Shown here: piece after piece, positions 39,371 through 47,470 of the stretch
Layout of the letters: each line of letters starts with the position of its first letter
Numbering within the stretch: position 1 is the first letter of the stretch
Origin: Hymenobacter rigui
GTDB taxonomy: Bacteria; Bacteroidota; Bacteroidia; Cytophagales; Hymenobacteraceae
Reading direction: 5' to 3'
Assembly (NCBI RefSeq): GCF_003944715.1
Contig: NZ_RWIT01000003.1
Span: 62,001-126,000, forward strand
DNA length: 64,000 nt
Notes under the pieces: model-generated
What the model was told of the DNA's origin: nothing
The model's input: only the letters and a program-made list of their open reading frames with translations
Databases searched by the model: none
Position numbers and translations under genes: made by a program

Positions 39371-40759
39371 CTATTTGCTGATGATTTCCTTGATGTCGCC
39401 GATGATTTTGTTGGCCAGATGGTCGGCCGTGGCGTTGGAGTCCGATTCGGCGTAAATCCGGATGATAGGCTCAGTGTTTGACTTGCGCAGGTGCACCCAC
39501 TCCTTGTCAAATTCGATTTTCACCCCATCAATGGTATTTACGGGCTGCTTGGCATAGCGCTTCTCCATCTCTACCAGCACCTGGTCGGTGTTGATTTCAG
39601 GCGTCAGCTCAATCTTATTCTTCGAGATGAAGTAGTTGGGATACGAGGCCCGCAGGCGCGTCATCGTCAGGCCGGTTTTAGCTAGGTGGCTCAAAAACAG
39701 CGCAATACCCACCAATGAGTCGCGGCCGTAGTGCAGCTCGGGGTAAATAATGCCCCCGTTGCCTTCCCCACCAATTACGGCGTTGGTTTCCTTCATTTTG
39801 TTTACCACGTTCACCTCGCCCACGGCGGCGGCGGCATACTGCCCGCCGTGCTTCTCCGTCACGTCGCGCAGGGCGCGGGTGCTGCTCAGGTTGCTCACCG
39901 TATTGCCGCCGCCCAGCTGCTGCAGCACGTAATCGGACACGGCCACCAGCGTGTATTCCTCCCCGAACATGGTGCCGTCTTCGTTCACCAGGGCCAGGCG
40001 GTCCACATCAGGGTCTACCACAATGCCGAGGTCGAAGGAGCCTTTTTCCATCGTCTTGGCAATTTCGCGCAGGTTCTCGGGCAGCGGCTCGGGGTTGTGG
40101 GCGAAGTCGCCGGTCGGCTCGCAGAACAGCTTTTCAATTACTTCCACGCCCAACTGCTCCAGCAGCATCGGCACGGCAAAGCCCCCGCAGGAGTTCACCG
40201 CATCTACCACCACCCGGAAGTTTTTGGCCTGAATAGCGGCTTTATCCACCAGCGGCAGCGCCAGAATAGCGTCGATGTGCTCCTGCAGGAACGTGTCGTC
40301 GGTGGTGTAGCTACCCAGCTTGGTTACCGGCGCGAAATCAAACGCCTCCGAGTCGCCCAGAGCCAAGACTTTCTTGCCGTCCTCGTCCGAGATGAACTCG
40401 CCTTTGCTGTTGAGTAGCTTCAGCGCGTTCCACTGCTTGGGGTTGTGCGAGGCCGTCAGAATAATACCGCCGCCCGCTTTTTTGGCCGGCACGGCCATTT
40501 CCACCGTGGGCGTGGTGCTCAGGCCCAGGTCAATGACATGGATGCCCAGTCCCTGCAGCGTGGCCGATACCAGCCGGCTCACCATATCCCCCGACAAGCG
40601 GGCGTCGCGGCCGATAATGATGGTGTTATTATCAGTTTGCTGCAGAACCCAGGTACCAAAGGCAGCCGCATATTTTACCACATCAATAGGCGTCAGGCCG
40701 TCGCCGGCCGCCCCCCCAATGGTTCCCCGGATGCCCGAAATTGATTTGATCAGTGCCAC
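39371..40759 (-). CDS. glmM: Phosphoglucosamine mutase (alpha-D-phosphohexomutase)
   Basis: 462 residues from a GTG at 40759, giving the family N-terminus MALIKSISGIRGTIGGAAGD. Active-site serine loop GIILTASHNPKQWN; metal loop DPDVDRLALVNEDG; sugar loop GEGNGGIIYPE; and the phosphate-binding KSNTEPIIRIYAES. It interconverts glucosamine-6-phosphate and glucosamine-1-phosphate for UDP-GlcNAc and cell-wall synthesis. A phosphomannomutase role cannot be excluded from sequence alone, but the length and N-terminus fit the Bacteroidota GlmM group. Confidence 0.88.
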   Translation of the reverse strand: MALIKSISGIRGTIGGAAGDGLTPIDVVKYAAAFGTWVLQQTDNNTIIIGRDARLSGDMVSRLVSATLQGLGIHVIDLGLSTTPTVEMAVPAKKAGGGIILTASHNPKQWNALKLLNSKGEFISDEDGKKVLALGDSEAFDFAPVTKLGSYTTDDTFLQEHIDAILALPLVDKAAIQAKNFRVVVDAVNSCGGFAVPMLLEQLGVEVIEKLFCEPTGDFAHNPEPLPENLREIAKTMEKGSFDLGIVVDPDVDRLALVNEDGTMFGEEYTLVAVSDYVLQQLGGGNTVSNLSSTRALRDVTEKHGGQYAAAAVGEVNVVNKMKETNAVIGGEGNGGIIYPELHYGRDSLVGIALFLSHLAKTGLTMTRLRASYPNYFISKNKIELTPEINTDQVLVEMEKRYAKQPVNTIDGVKIEFDKEWVHLRKSNTEPIIRIYAESDSNATADHLANKIIGDIKEIISK

Positions 40760-40914
40760 AGTATGTGCGCTATGTTGAAGTGCGAGAAGTAATGCGTTAT
40801 CAGGCTGCAAAAGTAGCCAACTGCGCCTGCTTTCCCTACGAAAGAATCCGGGTCAATAGATGCCGATAGTAGAACCGGCTTACATGTAGTAACAGAGAAA
40901 GACGTCAGCCGTTG

Positions 40915-40922
40915 TATATTTG
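40915..40922 (+). promoter_or_regulatory. -7 promoter box abutting mazG
   Basis: TATATTTG, exact -7 match, ending five bases before the mazG ATG at 40928. Transcription would begin at or next to the start codon, implying a leaderless or nearly leaderless mRNA unless the box is fortuitous. Confidence 0.4.
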
Positions 40923-40927
40923 GTGTA

Positions 40928-41761
40928 ATGGAATACAACACCCCTGCCCGTCGGCCGCAGCAACTGGAAGCCTTCGGCCGCCTGCTTGATGTATTGGAGC
41001 GCCTGCGGGCCGAATGTCCCTGGGACCGGAAACAGACCCTGGAAAGCCTCCGTCACCTCACCATTGAGGAAACCTACGAGCTCAGCGACGCCATCATCCG
41101 CCATGACCTGCCCGACCTCAAAAAGGAGTTAGGCGACGTGATGCTGCACCTGACGTTTTATGCCAAAATTGCCAGTGAGCAAGGCGCTTTCGACATTGCT
41201 GACGTACTGAATGCCCAGTGCGAAAAGCTCATTTTCCGGCACCCGCACATCTATGGCGACGTGCAGGCCGACGACGAGGAAGCCGTAAAACGCAATTGGG
41301 AGCAGCTTAAGCTGCAGGAAAAAGGCAACTCCTCAGTACTAGGCGGCGTACCTACGTCGTTACCGGCGCTGGTGAAGGCTATGCGCATTCAGGAAAAGGC
41401 ACGCGGAGCCGGGTTCGACTGGGAGCAGCCGGAACAGGTATGGGAAAAAGTACAGGAGGAACTGGCGGAGTTTGGAGAAGAGTTTTCCAATAGTACTCCG
41501 GCCGAAATCAATCAGGAGCGTGCCACGGCGGAGTTCGGCGACTTGCTATTCTCGCTTATCAATTTTGCCCGGCACGCGGGTATCAACCCCGAAGAGGCAC
41601 TGGAGCGAACCAACCGCAAGTTCATCCACCGTTTCCAGTATCTGGAAACTCAGGCTGCTCAGGATGGTCACGCCCTGCACGACCTCACCCTGGCCCAGAT
41701 GGACGTATATTGGGAACAAGCCAAAAAGCAAGCTCCCGGTAACCATGAAGCAACGCAATAA
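40928..41761 (+). CDS. mazG: Nucleoside triphosphate pyrophosphohydrolase MazG
   Basis: 277 residues with two MazG-type helical domains. The first has the metal-binding set in CPWDRKQTLESLRHLTIEET and YELSDAI, then KKELGDVMLHLTFYAKIASE; the second has EEFGDLLFSLINFARHAG-like acidic residues (FGDLLFSLINFARH). It hydrolyses NTPs and dNTPs, including damaged ones, to NMP plus pyrophosphate, cleaning the nucleotide pool. Divergent from glmM. Confidence 0.94.
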   Translation: MEYNTPARRPQQLEAFGRLLDVLERLRAECPWDRKQTLESLRHLTIEETYELSDAIIRHDLPDLKKELGDVMLHLTFYAKIASEQGAFDIADVLNAQCEKLIFRHPHIYGDVQADDEEAVKRNWEQLKLQEKGNSSVLGGVPTSLPALVKAMRIQEKARGAGFDWEQPEQVWEKVQEELAEFGEEFSNSTPAEINQERATAEFGDLLFSLINFARHAGINPEEALERTNRKFIHRFQYLETQAAQDGHALHDLTLAQMDVYWEQAKKQAPGNHEATQ

Positions 41762-41816
41762 AAATAGCCTTTTTTTGAGGTTCACATCGGTTTAAAGCGT
41801 TTAAACCCATTTTTCA

Positions 41817-41849
41817 TTTGGCGGCAGTCAGGTTTTTTATTTAGGTTTG
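41817..41849 (+). promoter_or_regulatory. Promoter of the exbB operon
   Basis: TTTG at 41817-41820, 21-base spacer, TAGGTTTG at 41842-41849: an almost ideal Bacteroidota promoter. The leader before exbB is about 160 bases and contains a small stem around 41907-41925. Confidence 0.65.
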
Positions 41850-42017
41850 CCAAGGCTACTTCTGATTTTGCCACAGACTTCGCACACGAGCAGACCCATC
41901 CCGCGAAGCAGGATGCGGGTGAGCGACGGTCGAAGTGAAATCGATTAGCCGCTGTTTTTCTTTTTTTTTCACACGTACGTCAACCTTTCACCAACAACCC
42001 ACTAATTCTCCGGAACA

Positions 42018-42899
42018 ATGGAACAAAAGAATGCCATGAACAAGCCCGCGGCTCGGCCCGCCGCTGCTGCTGCGCCTAAGGGCGAGTCCAAGGGTGGTGG
42101 TTCATCCTCATTTGCCGTTATCGCCATCCTGGTGGCGTTTATTGTCAGCGTAGTCATTTACATCTTCGTCCTCGGCGACGGTAGCCACTTCCAAGGTGGT
42201 AGCCATGACAACAACCCCATTTCGGGCGACTACTTTGGCGTAGTGTACAAAGGTGGTCCCGTAGTACCTGTACTGATGACCATGTTCCTGTGCGTGTTCA
42301 TCTTCTCGATTGAGCGTGCCCTGACCATCGGCCGCGCTAAAGGCTCGAAGAGCATCGAAACTTTCGTTCGCACCATCCGTCAGAAGCTGAATGTGAACGA
42401 CATCACCGGTGCTATTGCCGCCTGCGACCAGCAGAAAGGCTCGGTAGCCAACGTAGTTCGCGCTGGCCTGATGAAGTACCAGGAAATGTCGCGTGAGCGC
42501 AACATGGAGAAAGACCAGAAAATCCTGGCCATCCAGAAGGAAATCGAGGAATCGACGGCTCTGGAACTGCCCATGCTGGAGAAAAACCTCGTTATCATCT
42601 CGACCCTGGCTTCGGTAGCCACGCTGACCGGTCTGATCGGTACGGTACTGGGTATGATCAAGGCCTTCTCGGCTCTGGCCCAAGGTGGTGCTCCTGACGC
42701 AGTAGGTCTGGCTAACGGTATTTCGGAAGCTCTGATCAACACGGCTCTGGGTATCGGTACTTCGGCTCTGGCCATCGTAGCCTACAACTTCTTCACCAGC
42801 AAGATTGACGAGCTGACCTACAGCATCGACGAAGCTGGTTTCAGCATCATTCAGACCTACGCTGCTCAGCACGGCGAAACCGACCACCACGTTGCTTAA
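42018..42899 (+). CDS. exbB: ExbB/TolQ/MotA proton-channel protein
   Basis: 293 residues. Three membrane segments: FAVIAILVAFIVSVVIYIFV (36-55), a second near VVPVLMTMFLCVFIFSIERA, and the third pair in LVIISTLASVATLTGLIGTV and TALGIGTSALAIVAYNFFTS. The TolQ/ExbB motif GLIGTVLGMIKAFSALA is present. With ExbD it forms the proton-driven motor that energises TonB. First gene of the exbB-exbD-exbD-tonB operon. Codons favour GGT, GCT and GTA more than neighbouring genes, suggesting high expression. An alternative ATG is at 42036. Confidence 0.95.
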   Translation: MEQKNAMNKPAARPAAAAAPKGESKGGGSSSFAVIAILVAFIVSVVIYIFVLGDGSHFQGGSHDNNPISGDYFGVVYKGGPVVPVLMTMFLCVFIFSIERALTIGRAKGSKSIETFVRTIRQKLNVNDITGAIAACDQQKGSVANVVRAGLMKYQEMSRERNMEKDQKILAIQKEIEESTALELPMLEKNLVIISTLASVATLTGLIGTVLGMIKAFSALAQGGAPDAVGLANGISEALINTALGIGTSALAIVAYNFFTSKIDELTYSIDEAGFSIIQTYAAQHGETDHHVA

Positions 42900-42970
42900 T
42901 TTTTAGTGCCTTTACGCACTAAAGCACAGGTTCTTTCGTTTCTGAATTACGCTATTAACCGACACCAGCA

Positions 42971-43600
42971 ATGCCCAAAGTAAAGCCTCATAGAACCTCC
43001 CCGTCGTTGGATATGACTCCGATGGTGGACTTGGCCTTCCTGCTGGTGACTTTCTTCATGCTCACCACCAAGTTTGCCCCGGAAGAGGCCGTGGTGGTTG
43101 ATACGCCCTCCTCTACCTCCGAAATTCGCCTGCCCGAGTCGCACGTAATTACCATTGCGGTTGACAAAGACAAGCGGGTATTCTTCGGGGTGGATGATGA
43201 CGCTATCAAGTCGGATTTGCTGACGCAGGTCGGAGCTAAGTACGGAGTGAGCTTCACCCCGTCGCAGATCCAGGCCTTCAAAGGCGTTGCCTCGAGCTTT
43301 GGTACTCCCATTGAACAGCTACCCGCTCTCCTGAACCTGGACAGCGAGCAGCGGAAGAACGTGAAGCAGACCGGTATTCCGGCTGACTCCGTGAACAACC
43401 AGTTCATTGAATGGGTACAGACCGCTCAGGCCCTGAGCCGCAAATCAGCCTACGGTAAGCCGGCCTACGTTGCCATTAAAGGCGACGGTAATGCCGACGT
43501 GCCGACGGTGAAGAGAGTCATCAAGCTGATGCAGGATAAGAACATTAACCGGTTCAACCTCATTACCGACCTGGAAACTAAACCAGTAGCCGGTAAGTAA
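42971..43600 (+). CDS. exbD: ExbD/TolR biopolymer transport protein 1
   Basis: 209 residues. The family N-terminus SPSLDMTPMVDLAFLLVTFF (about 13-32) contains the single membrane helix and the proton-carrying aspartate of DMTPMVDLAF. The periplasmic part is longer than usual, with an insert rich in Gln/Ser (FTPSQIQAFKGVASSFGTPI). Follows exbB after 71 bases and precedes a second exbD. Two different ExbD paralogues in one operon is typical of Bacteroidota. Confidence 0.94.
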   Translation: MPKVKPHRTSPSLDMTPMVDLAFLLVTFFMLTTKFAPEEAVVVDTPSSTSEIRLPESHVITIAVDKDKRVFFGVDDDAIKSDLLTQVGAKYGVSFTPSQIQAFKGVASSFGTPIEQLPALLNLDSEQRKNVKQTGIPADSVNNQFIEWVQTAQALSRKSAYGKPAYVAIKGDGNADVPTVKRVIKLMQDKNINRFNLITDLETKPVAGK

Positions 43601-43611
43601 CCCGCACAGAC

Positions 43612-44130
43612 ATGGCAGAAATTCAACAATCCGGTGACTCCGGTAAAGGTGGGAAGAAGCGGGCCAAGAAAATGTCGACCAAAATCGACATGACCCCGAT
43701 GGTAGACTTGGCCTTTCTCCTGCTCACCTTCTTCATGCTCACGACTACCTTTAGCAAGCCGACCGTAATGGAGGTTGCTATGCCGGTAAAGCCCAAGCCG
43801 GGTGAAGAGCAGCCGCCCATCAAGGCATCCAATGCCCTGACGTTGCTGCTGGGTGAGAACAACAAGCTGTATTACTACGACGGTCTGTTGGACGGCACCA
43901 CGAAGCCCGAGCTGAAACTCTCGAACTACGGTGCTGACGGGATTCGCAAAGTGCTGCTGCAGCACAAGAGCAACCCCCAGCTGGTAGTGCTGATTAAGCC
44001 GGACGACAAAGCCGCTTATAAGAACATGGTCGACATTTTGGACGAAATGAACATCACCGAGACGAAAAAGTACGCGTTGGTGGACATTTCCAAGCCCGAC
44101 CAGGAACTGATTAAATCTTCTGGATTATGA
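43612..44130 (+). CDS. exbD: ExbD/TolR biopolymer transport protein 2
   Basis: 172 residues, shorter than the first paralogue. Basic start GKKRAKKMSTKIDMTPMVDL, then the membrane helix AFLLLTFFMLTTTF with the key aspartate in DMTPMVDLAF. The periplasmic half ends YALVDISKPDQELIKSSGL. Its stop overlaps the tonB start by four bases (ATGA), indicating translational coupling. Confidence 0.94.
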   Translation: MAEIQQSGDSGKGGKKRAKKMSTKIDMTPMVDLAFLLLTFFMLTTTFSKPTVMEVAMPVKPKPGEEQPPIKASNALTLLLGENNKLYYYDGLLDGTTKPELKLSNYGADGIRKVLLQHKSNPQLVVLIKPDDKAAYKNMVDILDEMNITETKKYALVDISKPDQELIKSSGL

Positions 44131-44957
44131 TGGACAACGCACAGTTGGCCAAAGCCTCCCTCGACGATATCGTCTTCGAGGGGCGCAATAAGGCCTATGG
44201 AGCCTACGTAATCCGGCGGGTGTATGGCAAGCACGTAACCCGGGCAGTTCTTATTGCTATTGCGCTGTTCGCCCTCTTCATTGCGTTTCCCCTGGTGGCT
44301 CGCATGCTGAAGAAGGACGAGGTAGCAGTAGACGAGAAGATGCTCAAGGTGAACGTACTCGAAGCCCCACCCCTGGACGCTACGAAGCCGCCACCCCCAC
44401 CCCCGCCGCCACCAGACGCGCCGCCACCGCCGCCGCCAAAGCTCTCCACTATCAAGTTTGTACCTCCCGTTGTTAAAAAGGACGAAGAGGTACAGAAGCA
44501 GGAAGAAATTCCGGATCAGGAAGAGCTGAAGGATAAGGTGGTAGCCAACGAAACCGTGAAGGGCAACACCGACAACCCCGCCGACCTGGCTGGTTTGGAA
44601 CCCGGTGAAGGCACCAAAGCGGTAGAGGAAGTGGTGGAAACCAAGCCCTACACCTACGTGGAACAGATGCCGGTTTTCCCCGGTGGACAGGAAGCGTTGC
44701 TGCAGTACATTGCCAAGAACATCAAGTACCCGGCAATGGCGCTGCGTAACCAGGTGGAAGGCCGGGTATTTATCAAGTTCGTAGTAGGTCCTGACGGATC
44801 GGTTACGAATGCCGAAGTGCAGAAGGGCATTGGTGCCGGTTGCGACGAAGAGTCGCTGCGGGTAATCAAAAACCTGCCTCGCTTCACCCCTGGCAAGCAG
44901 AATGGTCGTGCTGTATCAGTGTACTACACTGTTCCGGTAACCTTCGCCATCAAGTAA
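44127..44957 (+). CDS. tonB: TonB energy transducer 1
   Basis: 276 residues. A cytoplasmic N-terminus with DDIVFEGRNKAYGAYVIRRV, one membrane helix (AVLIAIALFALFIAFPLV), a proline-rich periplasmic spacer with a run of nine prolines and another of seven, and the TonB C-terminal domain: FPGGQEALLQYIAKNIKYPA, GRVFIKFVVGPDGSVTNAEV and FTPGKQNGRAVSVYYTVPVT. It transmits ExbBD motion to outer-membrane receptors. Translationally coupled to the second exbD. Confidence 0.95.
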   Translation: MMDNAQLAKASLDDIVFEGRNKAYGAYVIRRVYGKHVTRAVLIAIALFALFIAFPLVARMLKKDEVAVDEKMLKVNVLEAPPLDATKPPPPPPPPPDAPPPPPPKLSTIKFVPPVVKKDEEVQKQEEIPDQEELKDKVVANETVKGNTDNPADLAGLEPGEGTKAVEEVVETKPYTYVEQMPVFPGGQEALLQYIAKNIKYPAMALRNQVEGRVFIKFVVGPDGSVTNAEVQKGIGAGCDEESLRVIKNLPRFTPGKQNGRAVSVYYTVPVTFAIK

Positions 44958-44993
44958 GCAAGCTCGTTCATAGGCACCCGCCGCTGAACACCT

Positions 44994-45030
44994 AAAGCCC
45001 CAGATTGGACATTGTCCGGTCTGGGGCTTT
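44994..45030 (+). terminator. Terminator after the first tonB
   Basis: 17-base arms (44994-45010 with 45014-45030), mostly paired, GC core AGCCCCAGA, followed by T-run. Separates the exbBD-tonB operon from the second tonB. Confidence 0.75.
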
Positions 45031-45197
45031 TTCGTGGTGAATACTGTCGAAAAAAAATATAGTCGGCTGGCATACTATAAGCATTTACAGACGCGTTGAA
45101 TAACTGAAAGCCAGTGCATAAGTGGTAAGAGGCAGGGGCGAATGGCTTGGAATTATAGATCTGTATTCTTTCATCGTTCACTTTAACTATTTATCCC

Positions 45198-46016
45198 ATG
45201 ACCACAGCCGCGCACACCTCCCTACCCTCCCTCGATGACATTGTATTTGAGGGCCGCAACAAAGCCTACGGAGCCTATGTGCTCCGGAAGCTGTATGGTC
45301 AGCACGTTATTAAAGCCGTTGGTATTGCCACCGCTTTAGCCGGCCTGCTGCTGGCCGTTCCACTTGCTGTGCAGCACTTCTTCCCCCCTGTTACCGTAGT
45401 GCCGGATATAAATAAGGGAGACTTGCCACCCATTACACTGATTGATCCTGTTTTTGTCAAGCCTGCTCCAGCCACAGCCGCCCGCCCTACAGTAGTGGTA
45501 CGCCCACCCGCTTTGCTACCGCCCCGCGTAGTGCCGAACGACCATGTGACTCCGCCGGCAACGGATCCGATTACCGCGCCGCCAATTGATGGCCCCGTGG
45601 TAGTGGGCCCGGTGGCTCAGGCAGGTGATGGAGGTACGGTTATCGGCTCCACGGGCCGCGGTACCGATACCGTAACGCAACCCGCCGCCCCGGCTGTAGT
45701 GGAGCCATTCGTGCATGTGGAGGAAATGCCGGAGTTTGCGGGCGGTCAGGCAGCGCTGGCCAAATACCTGCAGCGCCAGCTGCATTATCCTTCCCAGGCA
45801 TTGCGCAACGGCGTGGAGGGCAAAATATTCATCTCCTTTACCGTGAATGCCGACGGTAGTATTCAGGATGTATCCGTACTAAAGGGGCTGGGGTTTGGCA
45901 CCGATGAGGAGGCTAGCCGCGTTATCCGCCAGATGCCTGCCTGGAAGCCTGGCTACCAGAACCATCACGCGGTACCCGTGCGCTACACGCTACCCATCAC
46001 GTTTAAGTACGAGTAG
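45198..46016 (+). CDS. TonB energy transducer 2
   Basis: 272 residues, clearly paralogous to the gene before it: LDDIVFEGRNKAYGAYVLRK near the N-terminus, membrane helix AVGIATALAGLLLAVPLAV, and the C-terminal domain FAGGQAALAKYLQRQLHYPS, GKIFISFTVNADGSIQDVSV, ending YTLPITFKYE. The spacer is different: Pro/Val/Thr-rich without long proline runs. It lies behind a terminator with its own 170-base upstream region, so it may be expressed on different occasions and serve different receptors. Confidence 0.92.
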   Translation: MTTAAHTSLPSLDDIVFEGRNKAYGAYVLRKLYGQHVIKAVGIATALAGLLLAVPLAVQHFFPPVTVVPDINKGDLPPITLIDPVFVKPAPATAARPTVVVRPPALLPPRVVPNDHVTPPATDPITAPPIDGPVVVGPVAQAGDGGTVIGSTGRGTDTVTQPAAPAVVEPFVHVEEMPEFAGGQAALAKYLQRQLHYPSQALRNGVEGKIFISFTVNADGSIQDVSVLKGLGFGTDEEASRVIRQMPAWKPGYQNHHAVPVRYTLPITFKYE

Positions 46017-46055
46017 AAAGCCGATGGCACATAGCGTTAATTGAATTGTTTTTTC

Positions 46056-46106
46056 AAAAGCCAAAAAACGACTGGTTCGCGTAGAACCAGCCGTTTTTTG
46101 GCTTTT
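46056..46106 (+). terminator. Terminator after the second tonB
   Basis: 22-base arms (46056-46077 with 46085-46106), one mismatch, 7-base loop, followed by T-run. Strong intrinsic terminator. Confidence 0.85.
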
Positions 46107-46215
46107 TTTGCGGACTGCTCTTCCGATGCGGCATATGGCACGGATTGTAAACGAACAAAATCCGGGTGATTTTGCGTTTAGAAGCTACCTACCTGCCTTT
46201 AGTCAGAACTTTAAT

Positions 46216-46470
46216 ATGTCCGAACGCCCTACCACCAACGAACGGTTGGATCAACGTAGCCAACCTACTCTGGTACGCTACTTTACCCTCATCATGTCGG
46301 TATTTTACGCGGGCATTGGGGTGTTTCTGTGGCTGGCTCCGGCCGGCACTTTTAACTTGCCGGAGCTGCCCCGCCGCCTTCTGGCTGGTGTCTTCGTATT
46401 TTACGGAATCGTTAGATTTGTCCGCACCTACCAGCAACATTTCAAAAAAGACCGGGATGACGCACGCTAA
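46216..46470 (+). CDS. Small two-helix membrane protein
   Basis: 84 residues from the ATG at 46216 (MSERPTTNERLDQRSQPTLV). Two helices: YFTLIMSVFYAGIGVFLWLA and LLAGVFVFYGIVRFV, then a basic tail ending KKDRDDAR. It overlaps the start of the PstS-like gene by 14 bases, so the two are probably translated together. I believe such a protein is common in Bacteroidota beside this substrate-binding protein, but no function is known. Confidence 0.7.
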   Translation: MSERPTTNERLDQRSQPTLVRYFTLIMSVFYAGIGVFLWLAPAGTFNLPELPRRLLAGVFVFYGIVRFVRTYQQHFKKDRDDAR

Positions 46471-47422
46471 ATTTTGGAGTACCAGTGCCTGCCTGCTGGC
46501 CTGCGCATGGCTAACCAGCTGCGGCGGCAATAACACGGCCACCCAGCCGGACGCCACCGACACTCCGACCAGCGGAACCATTCGTATCGGGGTGGATGAG
46601 ACGTTTGCCCCCATCCTGAAGTCGCAGGTAGATACGTTTCAGAAACTGTACCCCAGCGCCCACATTCAGGCGGCTTACAAGCCGGAGCTGGACGTGATGC
46701 GGGCTTTTATGGCCGACAGCGTCCGGCTGGCCGTGGTAGCGCGCGAGCTGACGGCAGATGAGAAGGCAAAGTTTCAGCAGCTGCGGATTGAGCCCCGCGC
46801 TATTCGTATCGGGGTAGATGGGGTGGCCATTATCGTGCACCCCAGCAACACTGATTCTCTGCTGACGGTAGACCAGTTGAAAGGCATTTTCACGGGCCAG
46901 CTAAAGCAGTGGAGCCAGATCAGCTCCGGTAACAAACTGGGGGATATTACGGCGGTATTTGACAACAACAACTCCAGCACTGCCCGCTATGTGCAGGATT
47001 CCGTAACGCGTGGTGCAGCGCTTGCCAAAGGAGTTTTTGCGTCTAAATCGAACCCAGCGCTTATTGATTACGTTGCTACTCATCCCAATGCTATTGGGGT
47101 AATCGGAATTAACTGGATCAGTGACCGGGACGACCCGAAGGTTCCCAAGTTCCTGAAAGGAATCCGGGTTGCTGGTATCAGCACGAAGAATACCGGCGCA
47201 ACTCCGTCCGACTACGTACAGCCGTATCAGGCGTATCTGGCGCAGAAAGTGTATCCGTTGCGCCGGACGCTATACGTCATCAGCCGGGAGGCGCGGGCCG
47301 GACTTGGCACCGGTTTTGCATCCTTCTCAGCTGGCAACAAAGGACAGCTGATCATGCTGAAATCGGGCTTGATGCCGGCTACCGGCCAAGTCCGGATGCT
47401 GGATGTGAAGCCCTCCCTGTAA
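46457..47422 (+). CDS. PstS-like phosphate/anion-binding lipoprotein
   Basis: 321 residues from the ATG at 46457; a longer upstream frame is non-coding overlap. Lipobox LTSC (Cys22), then a PBP-like fold: GTIRIGVDETFAPILKSQVD, LAVVARELTADEKAKF, DGVAIIVHPSNTDSLLTVDQ and the PstS-type ARYVQDSVTRGAALAKG. Phosphate-binding residues cannot be assigned confidently. No pstCAB permease genes are nearby; in Bacteroidota this protein instead accompanies ExbBD-TonB and the following TPR gene, so a role in energy-coupled envelope functions is as likely as phosphate uptake. Confidence 0.82.
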   Translation: MTHAKFWSTSACLLACAWLTSCGGNNTATQPDATDTPTSGTIRIGVDETFAPILKSQVDTFQKLYPSAHIQAAYKPELDVMRAFMADSVRLAVVARELTADEKAKFQQLRIEPRAIRIGVDGVAIIVHPSNTDSLLTVDQLKGIFTGQLKQWSQISSGNKLGDITAVFDNNNSSTARYVQDSVTRGAALAKGVFASKSNPALIDYVATHPNAIGVIGINWISDRDDPKVPKFLKGIRVAGISTKNTGATPSDYVQPYQAYLAQKVYPLRRTLYVISREARAGLGTGFASFSAGNKGQLIMLKSGLMPATGQVRMLDVKPSL

Positions 47423-47470
47423 GTCTACATTTTCTCCCTTTCCTACGTCTTTTCACCAAACCTTTTGCTC

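Noticed and set aside
41890..41945. Possible riboswitch in the exbB leader
   Set aside because: Only one small stem is visible and it matches no riboswitch class I know; left as leader structure.
44204..44455. Glycine-rich minus-strand frame
   Set aside because: It is only the antisense of the proline runs in TonB.
46166..46456. Longer N-terminus for the PstS-like protein
   Set aside because: The extra 97 codons overlap the small membrane protein in another frame and hide the lipoprotein signal peptide, which begins at 46457.
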